Of a DNA stretch of 14,617 bases, positions 1-7,208 are shown piece after piece. The stretch's first letter is position 1, and every line of letters begins with the position of its first letter. The position numbers and the translations under genes are program-made. Source of the stretch: an uncultured Chromatiaceae bacterium. Its GTDB lineage: Bacteria; Pseudomonadota; Gammaproteobacteria; Enterobacterales; Alteromonadaceae. The DNA lies in contig CAMLRA010000096.1 of assembly GCA_946482325.1 (NCBI GenBank), positions 1 through 14,617 of the forward strand, read 5' to 3'. The notes beneath the pieces are model-generated. The model was not told the DNA's origin, ran no database searches, and worked only from the letters and a program-made list of their open reading frames with translations.

Positions 1-1
1 G

Positions 2-853
2 GGTAACGATAAACCTGTCGTCGGTTTTACAACCACAAACTCGCTCATTCATGTCACTGAAACTTTACTCTACAAACCCGGCGGTTTTATCAGTAATGAT
101 ATTTTGCCACCTTTTGTATTGATGGACGATATGCCGGCATGGGAACTCGGCGCGCTGGAGATGATTCGGGATCTCGCGCTGGCTATGCGTACGGACCTCA
201 GTCGTTCTCAGTCACAATCAGTCGAAAACAGCTTATTGAAGCAGGTGCAGCCTAAATTTAACATTGAACATCGCAGCTGGGCGGTACCTACGCCGGAAGA
301 TGAATATACCGCAGCAATAAAACTACTACGTGCATACCGCCAGGCATTGATGGATCCGAATAATCAGGAACATCAGTTTTTTGCCCGTGCAGATAACCTG
401 CGTGACTGGCTGAAACAGGCCGAAAAACGACTTGGTAGTTACAGTCAGCGTTTGAGTGCCAGTGTCGGTCAGGACCGGCTGAACACCGATCTAGCCGGAG
501 ATGCAGCGGCACGACAGTCCACCCAGACTCCACAGGAAATGATGATCAAAACATCCTGGTGGCGTATTGATAATGAATTCTATGAAGCACGTGGTGCCAG
601 CTGGGCATTACTGCATTTTTTAAAAGCAATAGAGGTGGATTTCGCCGATGTGCTGCAGCGTAAAAACGCGACTGTGAGTCTGCAGCAAATTATCCGTGAG
701 CTGGAATCGACCCAACAAACGATATGGACGCCGATGGTGTTAAATGGCAGTGGTTTTGGTGTTTTAGCCAATCATAGCCTGGTCATGGCAAACTACATTT
801 CCCGCGCGAACGCAGCGCTGATTGATTTAACTGAATTGTTGTCACAAGGGTAG
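2..853 (+). CDS. DUF2333 family protein, 5' end cut by window
   Basis: The frame is open from base 2 with no start before the window edge, leaving 283 codons of what is probably a protein of about 350 residues. The visible part resembles the DUF2333 family: a PGGFISND segment, then LMDDMPAWELG and an SRSQSQS stretch close together, a DNLRDWL segment, and a C-terminal half rich in helix-forming residues. An N-terminal membrane anchor, usual for the family as I recall it, would lie in the missing part. The biochemical role is unknown; an inner-membrane or envelope-associated function is inference. The stop codon is 3 bp from the next start, and the ribosome binding site of the next gene lies inside this gene's last codons, so the two are probably translationally coupled. 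An internal TTG at 104 could be called a start, but homologous sequence continues upstream of it. Confidence 0.82.
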   Translation, partial: GNDKPVVGFTTTNSLIHVTETLLYKPGGFISNDILPPFVLMDDMPAWELGALEMIRDLALAMRTDLSRSQSQSVENSLLKQVQPKFNIEHRSWAVPTPEDEYTAAIKLLRAYRQALMDPNNQEHQFFARADNLRDWLKQAEKRLGSYSQRLSASVGQDRLNTDLAGDAAARQSTQTPQEMMIKTSWWRIDNEFYEARGASWALLHFLKAIEVDFADVLQRKNATVSLQQIIRELESTQQTIWTPMVLNGSGFGVLANHSLVMANYISRANAALIDLTELLSQG

Positions 854-856
854 AAG

Positions 857-1600
857 ATGAAATTATTGGCCAGGATGGTTTTTGGCTTCCTTTTTGTAGC
901 GGGTCCGGTAACGGCCGATATGCTGGGTGTGCGTGCTGGGCTGGAGTATTGGCGGGCAAAACCAGAAGTGGTGGCAGGCAATACGGGCGCAGCAGGTCGT
1001 TGGTCACTTAATAATGCCAGCGGCATGGCGTGGGCTGCGCGTTTTGAACATCCAATTCCACTGCTGCCTAATTTTGCCGCACGCTATCAGCAACATGATT
1101 ATTCTGCGCAGGCGCCACTGCTGGACAGTTTGCGATTGGGACAAACAGTTTATAGCGCTGGTCAAAACATCTGGCAGTACCAAAAATATCAACATTACGA
1201 TATGACGGCCTATTATGAGTTACTCGATAATCCACTACTCAGTGTCGATCTTGGCCTCACTGTCCGCCAGTTGAAGGTAAAATCTGCACTCAATACCAGT
1301 GTTATCAACAATTCAGCGAATTTATCCGTGATGCTCCCGATGCTTTATCTGGATACTGAAATGGGTGTGTGGGGCACTGATACAGTTGTGTTTGCCAAAG
1401 GTAATTACAGCCGATACCAAAGTGATTTAAATTACGACTGGCAAGCTGGCATCGCCTGGCGCTTTATTGATATCGCAATGTTTCAGGCGTATTTACGTGC
1501 CGGATGGCAATATAACAAGCTGGCAATCTCAGACCGTGATCACCTCGATATGCAGGCGAATGGTTCCGGCGGCTTTATCGGGCTGTATTTAGATTTCTGA
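857..1600 (+). CDS. TIGR04219-type outer membrane beta-barrel protein
   Basis: Predicted outer membrane protein of 247 residues. Residues 1-20 form a signal peptide: MKLLAR, a hydrophobic core, then a VTA|D cleavage site, giving a mature protein that starts DMLG. The rest alternates polar and hydrophobic residues in short strand-like runs rich in Tyr, Trp and Asn, with no long helix, and ends in ...GLYLDF. A terminal Phe is the usual signal for the BAM assembly machinery. Length and C-terminal pattern fit the TIGR04219 family. The transported or bound ligand is unknown. An AAGGG ribosome binding site lies in the end of the DUF2333 gene, 6 nt before the ATG, so the gene is likely expressed with it. 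No terminator hairpin is evident after the stop. Confidence 0.8.
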   Translation: MKLLARMVFGFLFVAGPVTADMLGVRAGLEYWRAKPEVVAGNTGAAGRWSLNNASGMAWAARFEHPIPLLPNFAARYQQHDYSAQAPLLDSLRLGQTVYSAGQNIWQYQKYQHYDMTAYYELLDNPLLSVDLGLTVRQLKVKSALNTSVINNSANLSVMLPMLYLDTEMGVWGTDTVVFAKGNYSRYQSDLNYDWQAGIAWRFIDIAMFQAYLRAGWQYNKLAISDRDHLDMQANGSGGFIGLYLDF

Positions 1601-1649
1601 CATTGTAAATAAAATGTATTAAAGATGTCGGAGGAAGTGTCGCGAACGG

Positions 1650-1679
1650 TTGCCGCGGTGATTCCATGCCCGCTATACT
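1650..1679 (+). promoter_or_regulatory. Putative sigma70 promoter of the hybrid sensor gene
   Basis: TTGCCG (1650-1655) and TATACT (1674-1679) are separated by 18 bp. Transcription would begin near 1686, giving a leader of roughly 57 nt before the ATG at 1743. A GTGTC (1638-1642) and GACAC (1680-1684) pair flanks the promoter as a partial inverted repeat, which could be coincidental. Confidence 0.5.
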
Positions 1680-1742
1680 GACACCTCCCTGAATCTGTTG
1701 GTGACGAAGAACCAACGGATTTTACCAATTCGGATTTGCTGC

Positions 1743-3719
1743 ATGCCAAACTTGAAACTGCTTCTGGCTGTGTTTATTGCCTTGCAACTTGCCACGGCCG
1801 GCGTAGGCTGGTGGTACTATCAACTCGAGCAAAGTACACAACAATCGCAGCTACAGCAGCTGGCTGACCAGCTTACTCAACATTTGCAGACAGAGGCAGA
1901 GAGCAATGCGGAACTCCTGACTCTGGTACAAAACCTGACCGAACTTCCTGAGCTAGCGTTACAAATTCTTGCTGCGGATGGCTCCCCGGTTGTGGCCGTT
2001 GGCCTGATGGCGGATGATGCATTAAGCCTGCAGACATCGTTAGCGGATGGCCGGCACTTGCAACTTTCAACCGCGAAAGTATCTTTCCCCTGGTTTTGGC
2101 TGTTGCTGTCTGCCGGACTTGCCTTGGCCGTGGGACTGGGTTTGCAGTTACTGGAACGACGGCAACAACGCAGTTACCAACGACTCTGGCAGGTGTTGCA
2201 CCATCACAATCCATGCGTTGCAGCTACGGGTTTTGCTCCGCTGTTTGAAGCCATTCAGCAATTGGTCAATCAACAACATGACGGTGCCCACCAGCTGCAG
2301 CGCGCTCAGCAACAGCTTGAACACACTGAACAAACCCATGCGGAGTCCAGGAAAGAACTGGCACAGCAGCTGGCCCAGCTTCAACAGCGTCAATTGCATC
2401 TGAGTCGTGACTTGCTGTGTTGGCAATTACTGGCCGAACAAGCCTCACAAATGAATGGTGCGGAAGTGCAGCAGTGGTTGACGCTACTGTTATGGCGCCA
2501 GCAAACAGAAAAAGAACAACAACCGGTTGTGCAGAGCTTGTCGCATTGGTTTGCCAATTCGCTGCGCCAGATCCAGCAAAGTTGGCCATCACACTTGTTG
2601 TTACTGCCGGATGAAGACCCGGTGGCGACCCGAAGCCAGGTTGTGCTCGACGGTGACTTGTCACGTCATCTGATGTTTGTGCTGCTCCATGCATTACGCC
2701 CTTTGGTCGATGGCAAGGAAGTCATGCTCAGTTATCGTCTTGAAAACGGTACCCGCGATAAGTTGCAAATAAAAATTCAGTACACTGGCCGAAGCCTCAG
2801 TTCCCGCAGCCGGCAAATTCTGGTGCAAGGGCCTTGTGCAGAGCCACAATGGGCCGATATCCCCTTTGAACTTTGTCACCTGCTGGTGCAGCAACTGAGT
2901 GCAGAGCTGCAGATCCAGGAACTGGCAGATTTAGGCACCCGGGTAACTTGCACTCTGCCTGTAGTCGGGCGGGATCGGCCACAGAGTAAACGCTTTCAAA
3001 ACCTGGTCATTTTTGACCCGCGTCCCGGCAGGCTGGATATTTGGCGGCAGAGTTTACACGGGGTCAGTGAACAGGTGGTGGCGACCTCGACGGTCGGGGA
3101 GTTACAACAGGTCTTGCAGAGTCGCCTGATTGATACCATCGTCGTCCACTTGCATGAAGATAGTGTCAATGTGGCTGATGTTCAGCTTCTGCAGCAGCTG
3201 AGCCTTCGCTATCAGCTTGTTGCATTTACCAGTCAGTCCGGGACTGCTGCTTTTGCAGAGATGGTGTGCGCAGCAAAGTATGAACCACCGCTGCTGCTCG
3301 CCGAGTTACAAGACTTGCCGCAGCCGGGGTGTCAGTTTGCTAATCAGCAACTGCTCATTGTTGATGACAACCAGACGAACCTGAGTTTTGTCCGTGCGAT
3401 GCTGGAAGGGCAAGGGATTAATATTGATTTTGCCGTGACTGGACAAGAAGCACTGCGGCTTGCGAGTAACAGCCGTTATCAGTTGATTCTGATGGATATT
3501 CAATTGCCGGATTTAAGCGGAGTAGAAGTTACTAAGCGGATCCGGCAACTGCGGCATCATCAGCAAACCGTCATATTGGCCTTTACCGGGCATGCGTTAC
3601 CGGAAGAGGCGGCCAGTTTCCGTCTTGCCGGCATGGATGACGTGATGATAAAACCTTTGGATGCACGCAAAATCGCACATATATTATCCCGGGTCAGGCC
3701 TGTACCTGAAACTCAATAA
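1743..3719 (+). CDS. BarA/GacS-like hybrid sensor with degenerate kinase core and intact receiver
   Basis: Membrane protein of 658 residues in the layout of BarA/GacS hybrid sensors. TM1 is at about 4-26, followed by a periplasmic stretch of about 90 residues and TM2 at about 115-137. A Gln-rich coiled coil spans about 183-218, a histidine-kinase-like region about 219-408, a pseudo-receiver about 418-500, and a true receiver 536-650. The receiver keeps D541/D542, phosphoacceptor D585, T615 and K637. The kinase region is eroded. H219-L-S-R is a possible H-box relic without the acidic and Pro residues. The N-box Asn is replaced in VLLHALRPL, the DxGxG box reads YTGRS, and the GTGLGL box is missing. 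There is no C-terminal HPt domain. It probably does not autophosphorylate and may act as a receiver-controlled scaffold (inference). I chose ATG 1743 because TM1 follows directly; in-frame TTG 1698 and GTG 1701 would add an unlikely 15-residue leader. The Shine-Dalgarno is weak (GGA at 1732). The 3' end overlaps the convergent gene by 26 bp. Confidence 0.75.
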   Translation: MPNLKLLLAVFIALQLATAGVGWWYYQLEQSTQQSQLQQLADQLTQHLQTEAESNAELLTLVQNLTELPELALQILAADGSPVVAVGLMADDALSLQTSLADGRHLQLSTAKVSFPWFWLLLSAGLALAVGLGLQLLERRQQRSYQRLWQVLHHHNPCVAATGFAPLFEAIQQLVNQQHDGAHQLQRAQQQLEHTEQTHAESRKELAQQLAQLQQRQLHLSRDLLCWQLLAEQASQMNGAEVQQWLTLLLWRQQTEKEQQPVVQSLSHWFANSLRQIQQSWPSHLLLLPDEDPVATRSQVVLDGDLSRHLMFVLLHALRPLVDGKEVMLSYRLENGTRDKLQIKIQYTGRSLSSRSRQILVQGPCAEPQWADIPFELCHLLVQQLSAELQIQELADLGTRVTCTLPVVGRDRPQSKRFQNLVIFDPRPGRLDIWRQSLHGVSEQVVATSTVGELQQVLQSRLIDTIVVHLHEDSVNVADVQLLQQLSLRYQLVAFTSQSGTAAFAEMVCAAKYEPPLLLAELQDLPQPGCQFANQQLLIVDDNQTNLSFVRAMLEGQGINIDFAVTGQEALRLASNSRYQLILMDIQLPDLSGVEVTKRIRQLRHHQQTVILAFTGHALPEEAASFRLAGMDDVMIKPLDARKIAHILSRVRPVPETQ

Positions 3720-4614
3720 CACTGCTGTATAAGGTCTGTAATGCCTGTAAATACAGAGGATTTACCGGACTGTACAGCAGGCTCATCAATTCAGCACCAT
3801 TGTGGGTAAATTTGTAATATTGCAGCACAATGCTGTTTGCTTTAAGACGCCCGGTTAAGAGTGTTTGTGGGAATTGCCACTGCAACTGCTGGCCTTTTGC
3901 CATCACGCCACTCTCTATTTCCGCCGGATGTAACAGGCCTAAATCGATCAGACTGAGAATTTGCGGATAAGTCAGTCCAAACTGACTGAGATTAAGCACA
4001 CCACGATTACGACCCCGTATCCATTGCCAGAACGACCCTTGTTGCAGATAACTGAAATAAATATGTGCGGGTTCCTGCGACGAGATCCGGCAACTTAAGC
4101 TACTGGCTAACTGCAAGGCCTGCGCATCTTTGTGATGCATTTGCCTCAGGATATTCAGCGTTTTGTAGGAAAAACTGCCCGGTGAACTGATTTCAGCCGC
4201 CAGGATCCGTGCCCAGAGTTTTTGCATGGCCAATGCAGAGATATTCTGGACATGTTCGCAGTAATGATAAAACCAATCGGGATCAATATCCTGAGTGACG
4301 GTCTGGTCTGTACAGTACTCTTGCGCCAGCACCATTACTTTTTCCAGGTTGTATTGCTGGCGCTCTAACGTCATTTGCCGGCGTCGCGCGGCCCGGCTTC
4401 GGATGCTGTCCTCTGGTAATTCTGTATCTGTTGCGACGCCGGCGCGGGCTGACAGTTGCTGGTGCACAGCGTGTGCATGGCGGACTTGCTGAATGGAAAT
4501 GGCGCCGCCTGAACTTGCTGCGGGCTTGGTATGCGCATTCAAATCCTGACCGAGCTGATGTTTGGCAAGATGTTTGAGTCTCTGCTGTCCAGACATATGC
4601 TGCACTTTACTCAT
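3694..4614 (-). CDS. TIGR03899 family protein of unknown function
   Basis: Protein of 306 residues matching the gammaproteobacterial TIGR03899 family (related to DUF2806). Family-like segments are an Arg-rich helix (RSRAARRRQ, 72-80), DPDWF at 111-115, then MQKLWARILAAE and PGSF at 130-148. The tract from about 180 on has alternating hydrophobic and aromatic residues and a winged-helix-like feel, but I cannot assign a fold. The first 70 residues look disordered (Gln, His, Ala, Ser). No signal peptide or membrane segment is seen, so it is probably cytoplasmic. The start is supported by an AGGGA motif 6 nt upstream of the ATG. A possible -10 (TACAAT) lies about 30 bp upstream. The last codons overlap the 3' end of the convergent hybrid sensor gene. 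Function unknown. Confidence 0.78.
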   Translation of the reverse strand: MSKVQHMSGQQRLKHLAKHQLGQDLNAHTKPAASSGGAISIQQVRHAHAVHQQLSARAGVATDTELPEDSIRSRAARRRQMTLERQQYNLEKVMVLAQEYCTDQTVTQDIDPDWFYHYCEHVQNISALAMQKLWARILAAEISSPGSFSYKTLNILRQMHHKDAQALQLASSLSCRISSQEPAHIYFSYLQQGSFWQWIRGRNRGVLNLSQFGLTYPQILSLIDLGLLHPAEIESGVMAKGQQLQWQFPQTLLTGRLKANSIVLQYYKFTHNGAELMSLLYSPVNPLYLQALQTLYSSVIEFQVQA

Positions 4615-4644
4615 CGCGCTTCCCTATCCAAGTATGGCAAATTC

Positions 4645-4674
4645 ATTGTATCGACCATAGTTCCCTGACCGCTA
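4645..4674 (-). promoter_or_regulatory. Weak candidate promoter of the TIGR03899 gene
   Basis: On the minus strand TACAAT (4650 to 4645) lies 18 bp downstream of TAGCGG (4674 to 4669). The -10 is good and the -35 is poor. The position would give a leader of about 24 nt that includes the AGGGA ribosome binding site. Confidence 0.3.
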
Positions 4675-4744
4675 CTGTTGGTGAGTAAAAACTTCTGTCA
4701 GCGGGTTGTCACAATGCCTGTTTGCCGGCCAAACCGACGTAAAA

Positions 4745-4774
4745 TTGATTGCTTTTTTTAGTTAAGGGTATAGT
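4745..4774 (+). promoter_or_regulatory. Putative sigma70 promoter of the DUF3369-EAL gene
   Basis: TTGATT (4745-4750) and TATAGT (4769-4774) are spaced by 18 bp containing a T tract. Transcription would start near 4781, giving a leader of about 119 nt before the ATG at 4900, long enough to hold a regulatory structure. Confidence 0.6.
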
Positions 4775-4807
4775 GTAAGAAAGCACTAATTCAGTCGTTG
4801 ATGTTGG

Positions 4808-4877
4808 CTCACAGGTGGTATGAACGGACCCGTTCAGGCACAACAATATGGAATTCCCGTCAGTGTTGCCCGGTGAG
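4808..4877 (+). promoter_or_regulatory. Potential three-way-junction leader RNA before the DUF3369-EAL gene
   Basis: Complementary segments can form three helices: CTCAC (4808-4812) with GTGAG (4873-4877); TGAACG (4821-4826) with CGTTCA (4831-4836) around a GACC loop; and GGC-AACA (4837-4845, two-base bulge AC) with TGTTGCC (4864-4870). The second and third helices abut directly. The closing helix ends six bases before the AAGGATAAGG ribosome binding site (4883-4892), so folding could affect translation. It does not show the conserved core of the known c-di-GMP riboswitch classes as I remember them. Chance pairing is possible. Confidence 0.3.
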
Positions 4878-4899
4878 ACTCTAAGGATAAGGTCGTTGA

Positions 4900-7122
4900 A
4901 TGGTTTCAAAAGTAACAGATGATGATTTTCTGTTCCTCGCAGAAGACGAGAGTGTTTATACACCTGCACCTCAGGTCACCGGGGAATGGCATTTGCTCAT
5001 TGTTGACGACGATGAAGAAATCCACACTGTCACACGACTGGCTCTGAGTGACTTGCTGGTGCAGGGCCGTAAGCTGGTATTTCATCATGCTTATTCTGGC
5101 CGTGCCGCTATCGAGTTTCTGAAGAAAAATCCCCACATTGCTGTAATTTTGTTGGATGTGGTGATGGAATCCGACGATGCCGGCTTATTGGTCGTGCAAC
5201 AGATCCGCGAGCAGCTGGGAATGGACGAAGTGCGGATTGTGTTGCGGACTGGTCAGCCCGGATATGCGCCGGAAGAGAGTGTGATCAAAGAATATGATAT
5301 CAACGACTACAAAACGAAAACCGAGCTGACACGCAGTAAACTAGTCACTTCCATTATTTCTTCGATCCGTTCTTATCAACAAATTCGGACGATCAATCAA
5401 AACCGGCTGGGGTTGCAGAAAATCATCAATGCCGGTGCCAATTTGCTTGAGCAGCATTCATTGCATGAGTTTTCGGAAGGCGTCGTGACGCAAATCTCCT
5501 CGTTGATTGGTCTGCATGCCGAAGGTGTGTTGTGTGCTCAGATTGAAGACGATGGTTCGGCCAGCGACAATGTCTATGTTCTTGGTGCGGCCGGGCACTA
5601 TGCGCCTTACATTAAATGTAAGCTGGAACGCTTGGGTAATGAGCGGATCATTCAGCAAATCCTGCATTGTCTGGCGGAAAAACGCCATATTTTTACTGCC
5701 TTTGATACCGTGTTGTATTTGGGCAATGCCGAACACAGTGCCGCAGTGTATATCGAAACCAACAGGCCTATTGAAGACTTTGATCGCCAGCTGATTGAGG
5801 TTTTTCTGAGCAATATCTCGATCGGTTATGAAAATGTCACACTGTTCCAACAGCTAAAGCATGCCGCCTACATCGACCCGCTGACCAAAACACCGAACCG
5901 AAATGAATACACACAGTTGCTGCAGGAAACCAGGCGGCTGGCGCCTGAGCAGACGGTCGCAGTGCTGATTGATATTGACCATTTTTCTGATGTCAACGAC
6001 GGTTTAGGCCAGGAAGTGGGCAATGAGCTATTGGTCGCAGTGACGCACCGGCTGGTGGAAAAATTTGGTGATATCGCCCAGATCGCCCGCATCGGTGCCG
6101 ACGTGTTTGGGTTAATCGGCCCTGAAGCACAGTTAACGCCACAGCAGTTAAATGCGGTTTTTGCCACGCCATTTCAGGCCTCAGAGCATAGCTTACAAAT
6201 CAACGCGACTTTTGGCTTTTGCCGGTTAACTGACAGCGTGCGACAAGGACTTGGCATCCTGAAGCAGGTTTATATCGCATTAAACCGGGCGAAAAAAAGT
6301 TTATCGCAAAATTACGAGTTTTATCACGCTGAACTTGAAGACCAGATGGCGGAACGCCTGGCTTTGCTGCGCCGGTTAAGACAGGATTTTGCGCAGGACA
6401 AACTCGCATTGTGGTATCAGCCACAGATTTCGCTGAGCAACAATAAAGTCATCGGGATGGAAGCGCTGTTACGCTGGCCGGATGGGCAGGGCGGTTATAT
6501 TTCGCCGGCAGTCTTTATTCCACTGGCAGAATACTCCGGGCTGATTGTGGAAATCGGTGACTGGGTGATCCGGCAGGCTTGCCAACAAATTCACTATTTG
6601 ACCGCGCAAGGCCTGGAGCCATTGCGCATTGCGGTGAATGTGTCGATGCCACAGTTCCGTAGTCCGAATTTTGTCAGGTCGGTGATTGATGCGGTGCAGG
6701 CCGCCGATATTGACCCGCAAATGCTGGAACTGGAAATTACAGAATCCGTGGTGATGGATGAACCGAAAATCGTTATTGAGGCGTTGAGCCAGCTCAAAGC
6801 GCACGGCATTAAAGTGGCTATTGACGATTTTGGTATTGGTTTTTCCAGTCTGAGCTACCTGCAACAGTTGCCGTTGGACCGGATTAAAGTCGACCGCGCT
6901 TTTGTGCGGGATTGCTCCAAGCCCAATGGTTCTGTTATTGCGGAAACCATTGTCAGTCTGGGTAAACGCTTAGGTTTATCGACTATCGCAGAAGGGATCG
7001 AAACGCCGGAACAGGCTGCCGTGGTAAAAGCGATGGGCTGTGACGAAGTGCAGGGTTTTATGTATGCCAAACCGATGCCGACCCCCGACCTGCTGGCATT
7101 TATCCGCAGCTGGCAACCTTAA
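4900..7122 (+). CDS. DUF3369 response regulator with degenerate GGDEF and EAL phosphodiesterase domain
   Basis: Soluble protein of 740 residues predicted to lower cyclic di-GMP. A receiver-like domain (about 30-160) has DDD 36-38, phosphoacceptor D86 in LLDVVMES, the family-typical RTGQPG at 116-121, and YDINDYK at 132-138. A DUF3369 sensor region spans about 165-320. The GGDEF-like domain spans about 322-478; its signature is GADVF at 399-403 and no I-site Arg is seen, so diguanylate cyclase activity is unlikely. The EAL domain (about 485-735) keeps EALLRW 521-526, N580, ELEITES near 612, DDFG 642-645, K663, E698 and Q718, consistent with an active phosphodiesterase. Cognate kinase unknown; the degenerate hybrid sensor nearby is not an obvious donor. 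The start is supported by AAGGATAAGG (4883-4892). Transcription likely begins at the TTGATT/TATAGT promoter and ends at the hairpin after the gene. Confidence 0.9.
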   Translation: MVSKVTDDDFLFLAEDESVYTPAPQVTGEWHLLIVDDDEEIHTVTRLALSDLLVQGRKLVFHHAYSGRAAIEFLKKNPHIAVILLDVVMESDDAGLLVVQQIREQLGMDEVRIVLRTGQPGYAPEESVIKEYDINDYKTKTELTRSKLVTSIISSIRSYQQIRTINQNRLGLQKIINAGANLLEQHSLHEFSEGVVTQISSLIGLHAEGVLCAQIEDDGSASDNVYVLGAAGHYAPYIKCKLERLGNERIIQQILHCLAEKRHIFTAFDTVLYLGNAEHSAAVYIETNRPIEDFDRQLIEVFLSNISIGYENVTLFQQLKHAAYIDPLTKTPNRNEYTQLLQETRRLAPEQTVAVLIDIDHFSDVNDGLGQEVGNELLVAVTHRLVEKFGDIAQIARIGADVFGLIGPEAQLTPQQLNAVFATPFQASEHSLQINATFGFCRLTDSVRQGLGILKQVYIALNRAKKSLSQNYEFYHAELEDQMAERLALLRRLRQDFAQDKLALWYQPQISLSNNKVIGMEALLRWPDGQGGYISPAVFIPLAEYSGLIVEIGDWVIRQACQQIHYLTAQGLEPLRIAVNVSMPQFRSPNFVRSVIDAVQAADIDPQMLELEITESVVMDEPKIVIEALSQLKAHGIKVAIDDFGIGFSSLSYLQQLPLDRIKVDRAFVRDCSKPNGSVIAETIVSLGKRLGLSTIAEGIETPEQAAVVKAMGCDEVQGFMYAKPMPTPDLLAFIRSWQP

Positions 7123-7141
7123 ATACTAAAGTGTTCAGCAT

Positions 7142-7172
7142 AAAAAAATGCCGCATCAAGCGGCATTTTTTT
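7142..7172. terminator. Bidirectional Rho-independent terminator
   Basis: A perfect 13-bp stem runs from a run of seven A through TGCCGC, has an ATCAA loop (7155-7159), and returns through GCGGCA into seven T. With A on one arm and T on the other it works as an intrinsic terminator on both strands, serving the DUF3369-EAL gene and the convergent chemotaxis receptor gene that ends at 7209. Confidence 0.92.
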
Positions 7173-7208
7173 ATGTTGCAGTGACAATAGCCGCTGCATT
7201 TGGAAGCA

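Noticed and set aside
1698..1742. TTG/GTG starts that would lengthen the hybrid sensor by 14-15 residues
   Set aside because: They lack a ribosome binding site and place a charged, non-hydrophobic leader before TM1; ATG 1743 gives a normal membrane-protein N-terminus.
2266..2694. Antisense ORF of 142 codons inside the hybrid sensor gene
   Set aside because: It is the mirror of a well-supported coding frame, has no recognisable domain or ribosome binding site, and is rich in residues typical of shadow frames.
4781..4899. Known c-di-GMP riboswitch (GEMM type)
   Set aside because: The conserved core sequences of the class were not found; only generic helices are visible.
4709..4969. Minus-strand ORF of 86 codons across the DUF3369 gene leader and start
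   Set aside because: It overlaps a good promoter and the start of a clear gene and shows no family features.
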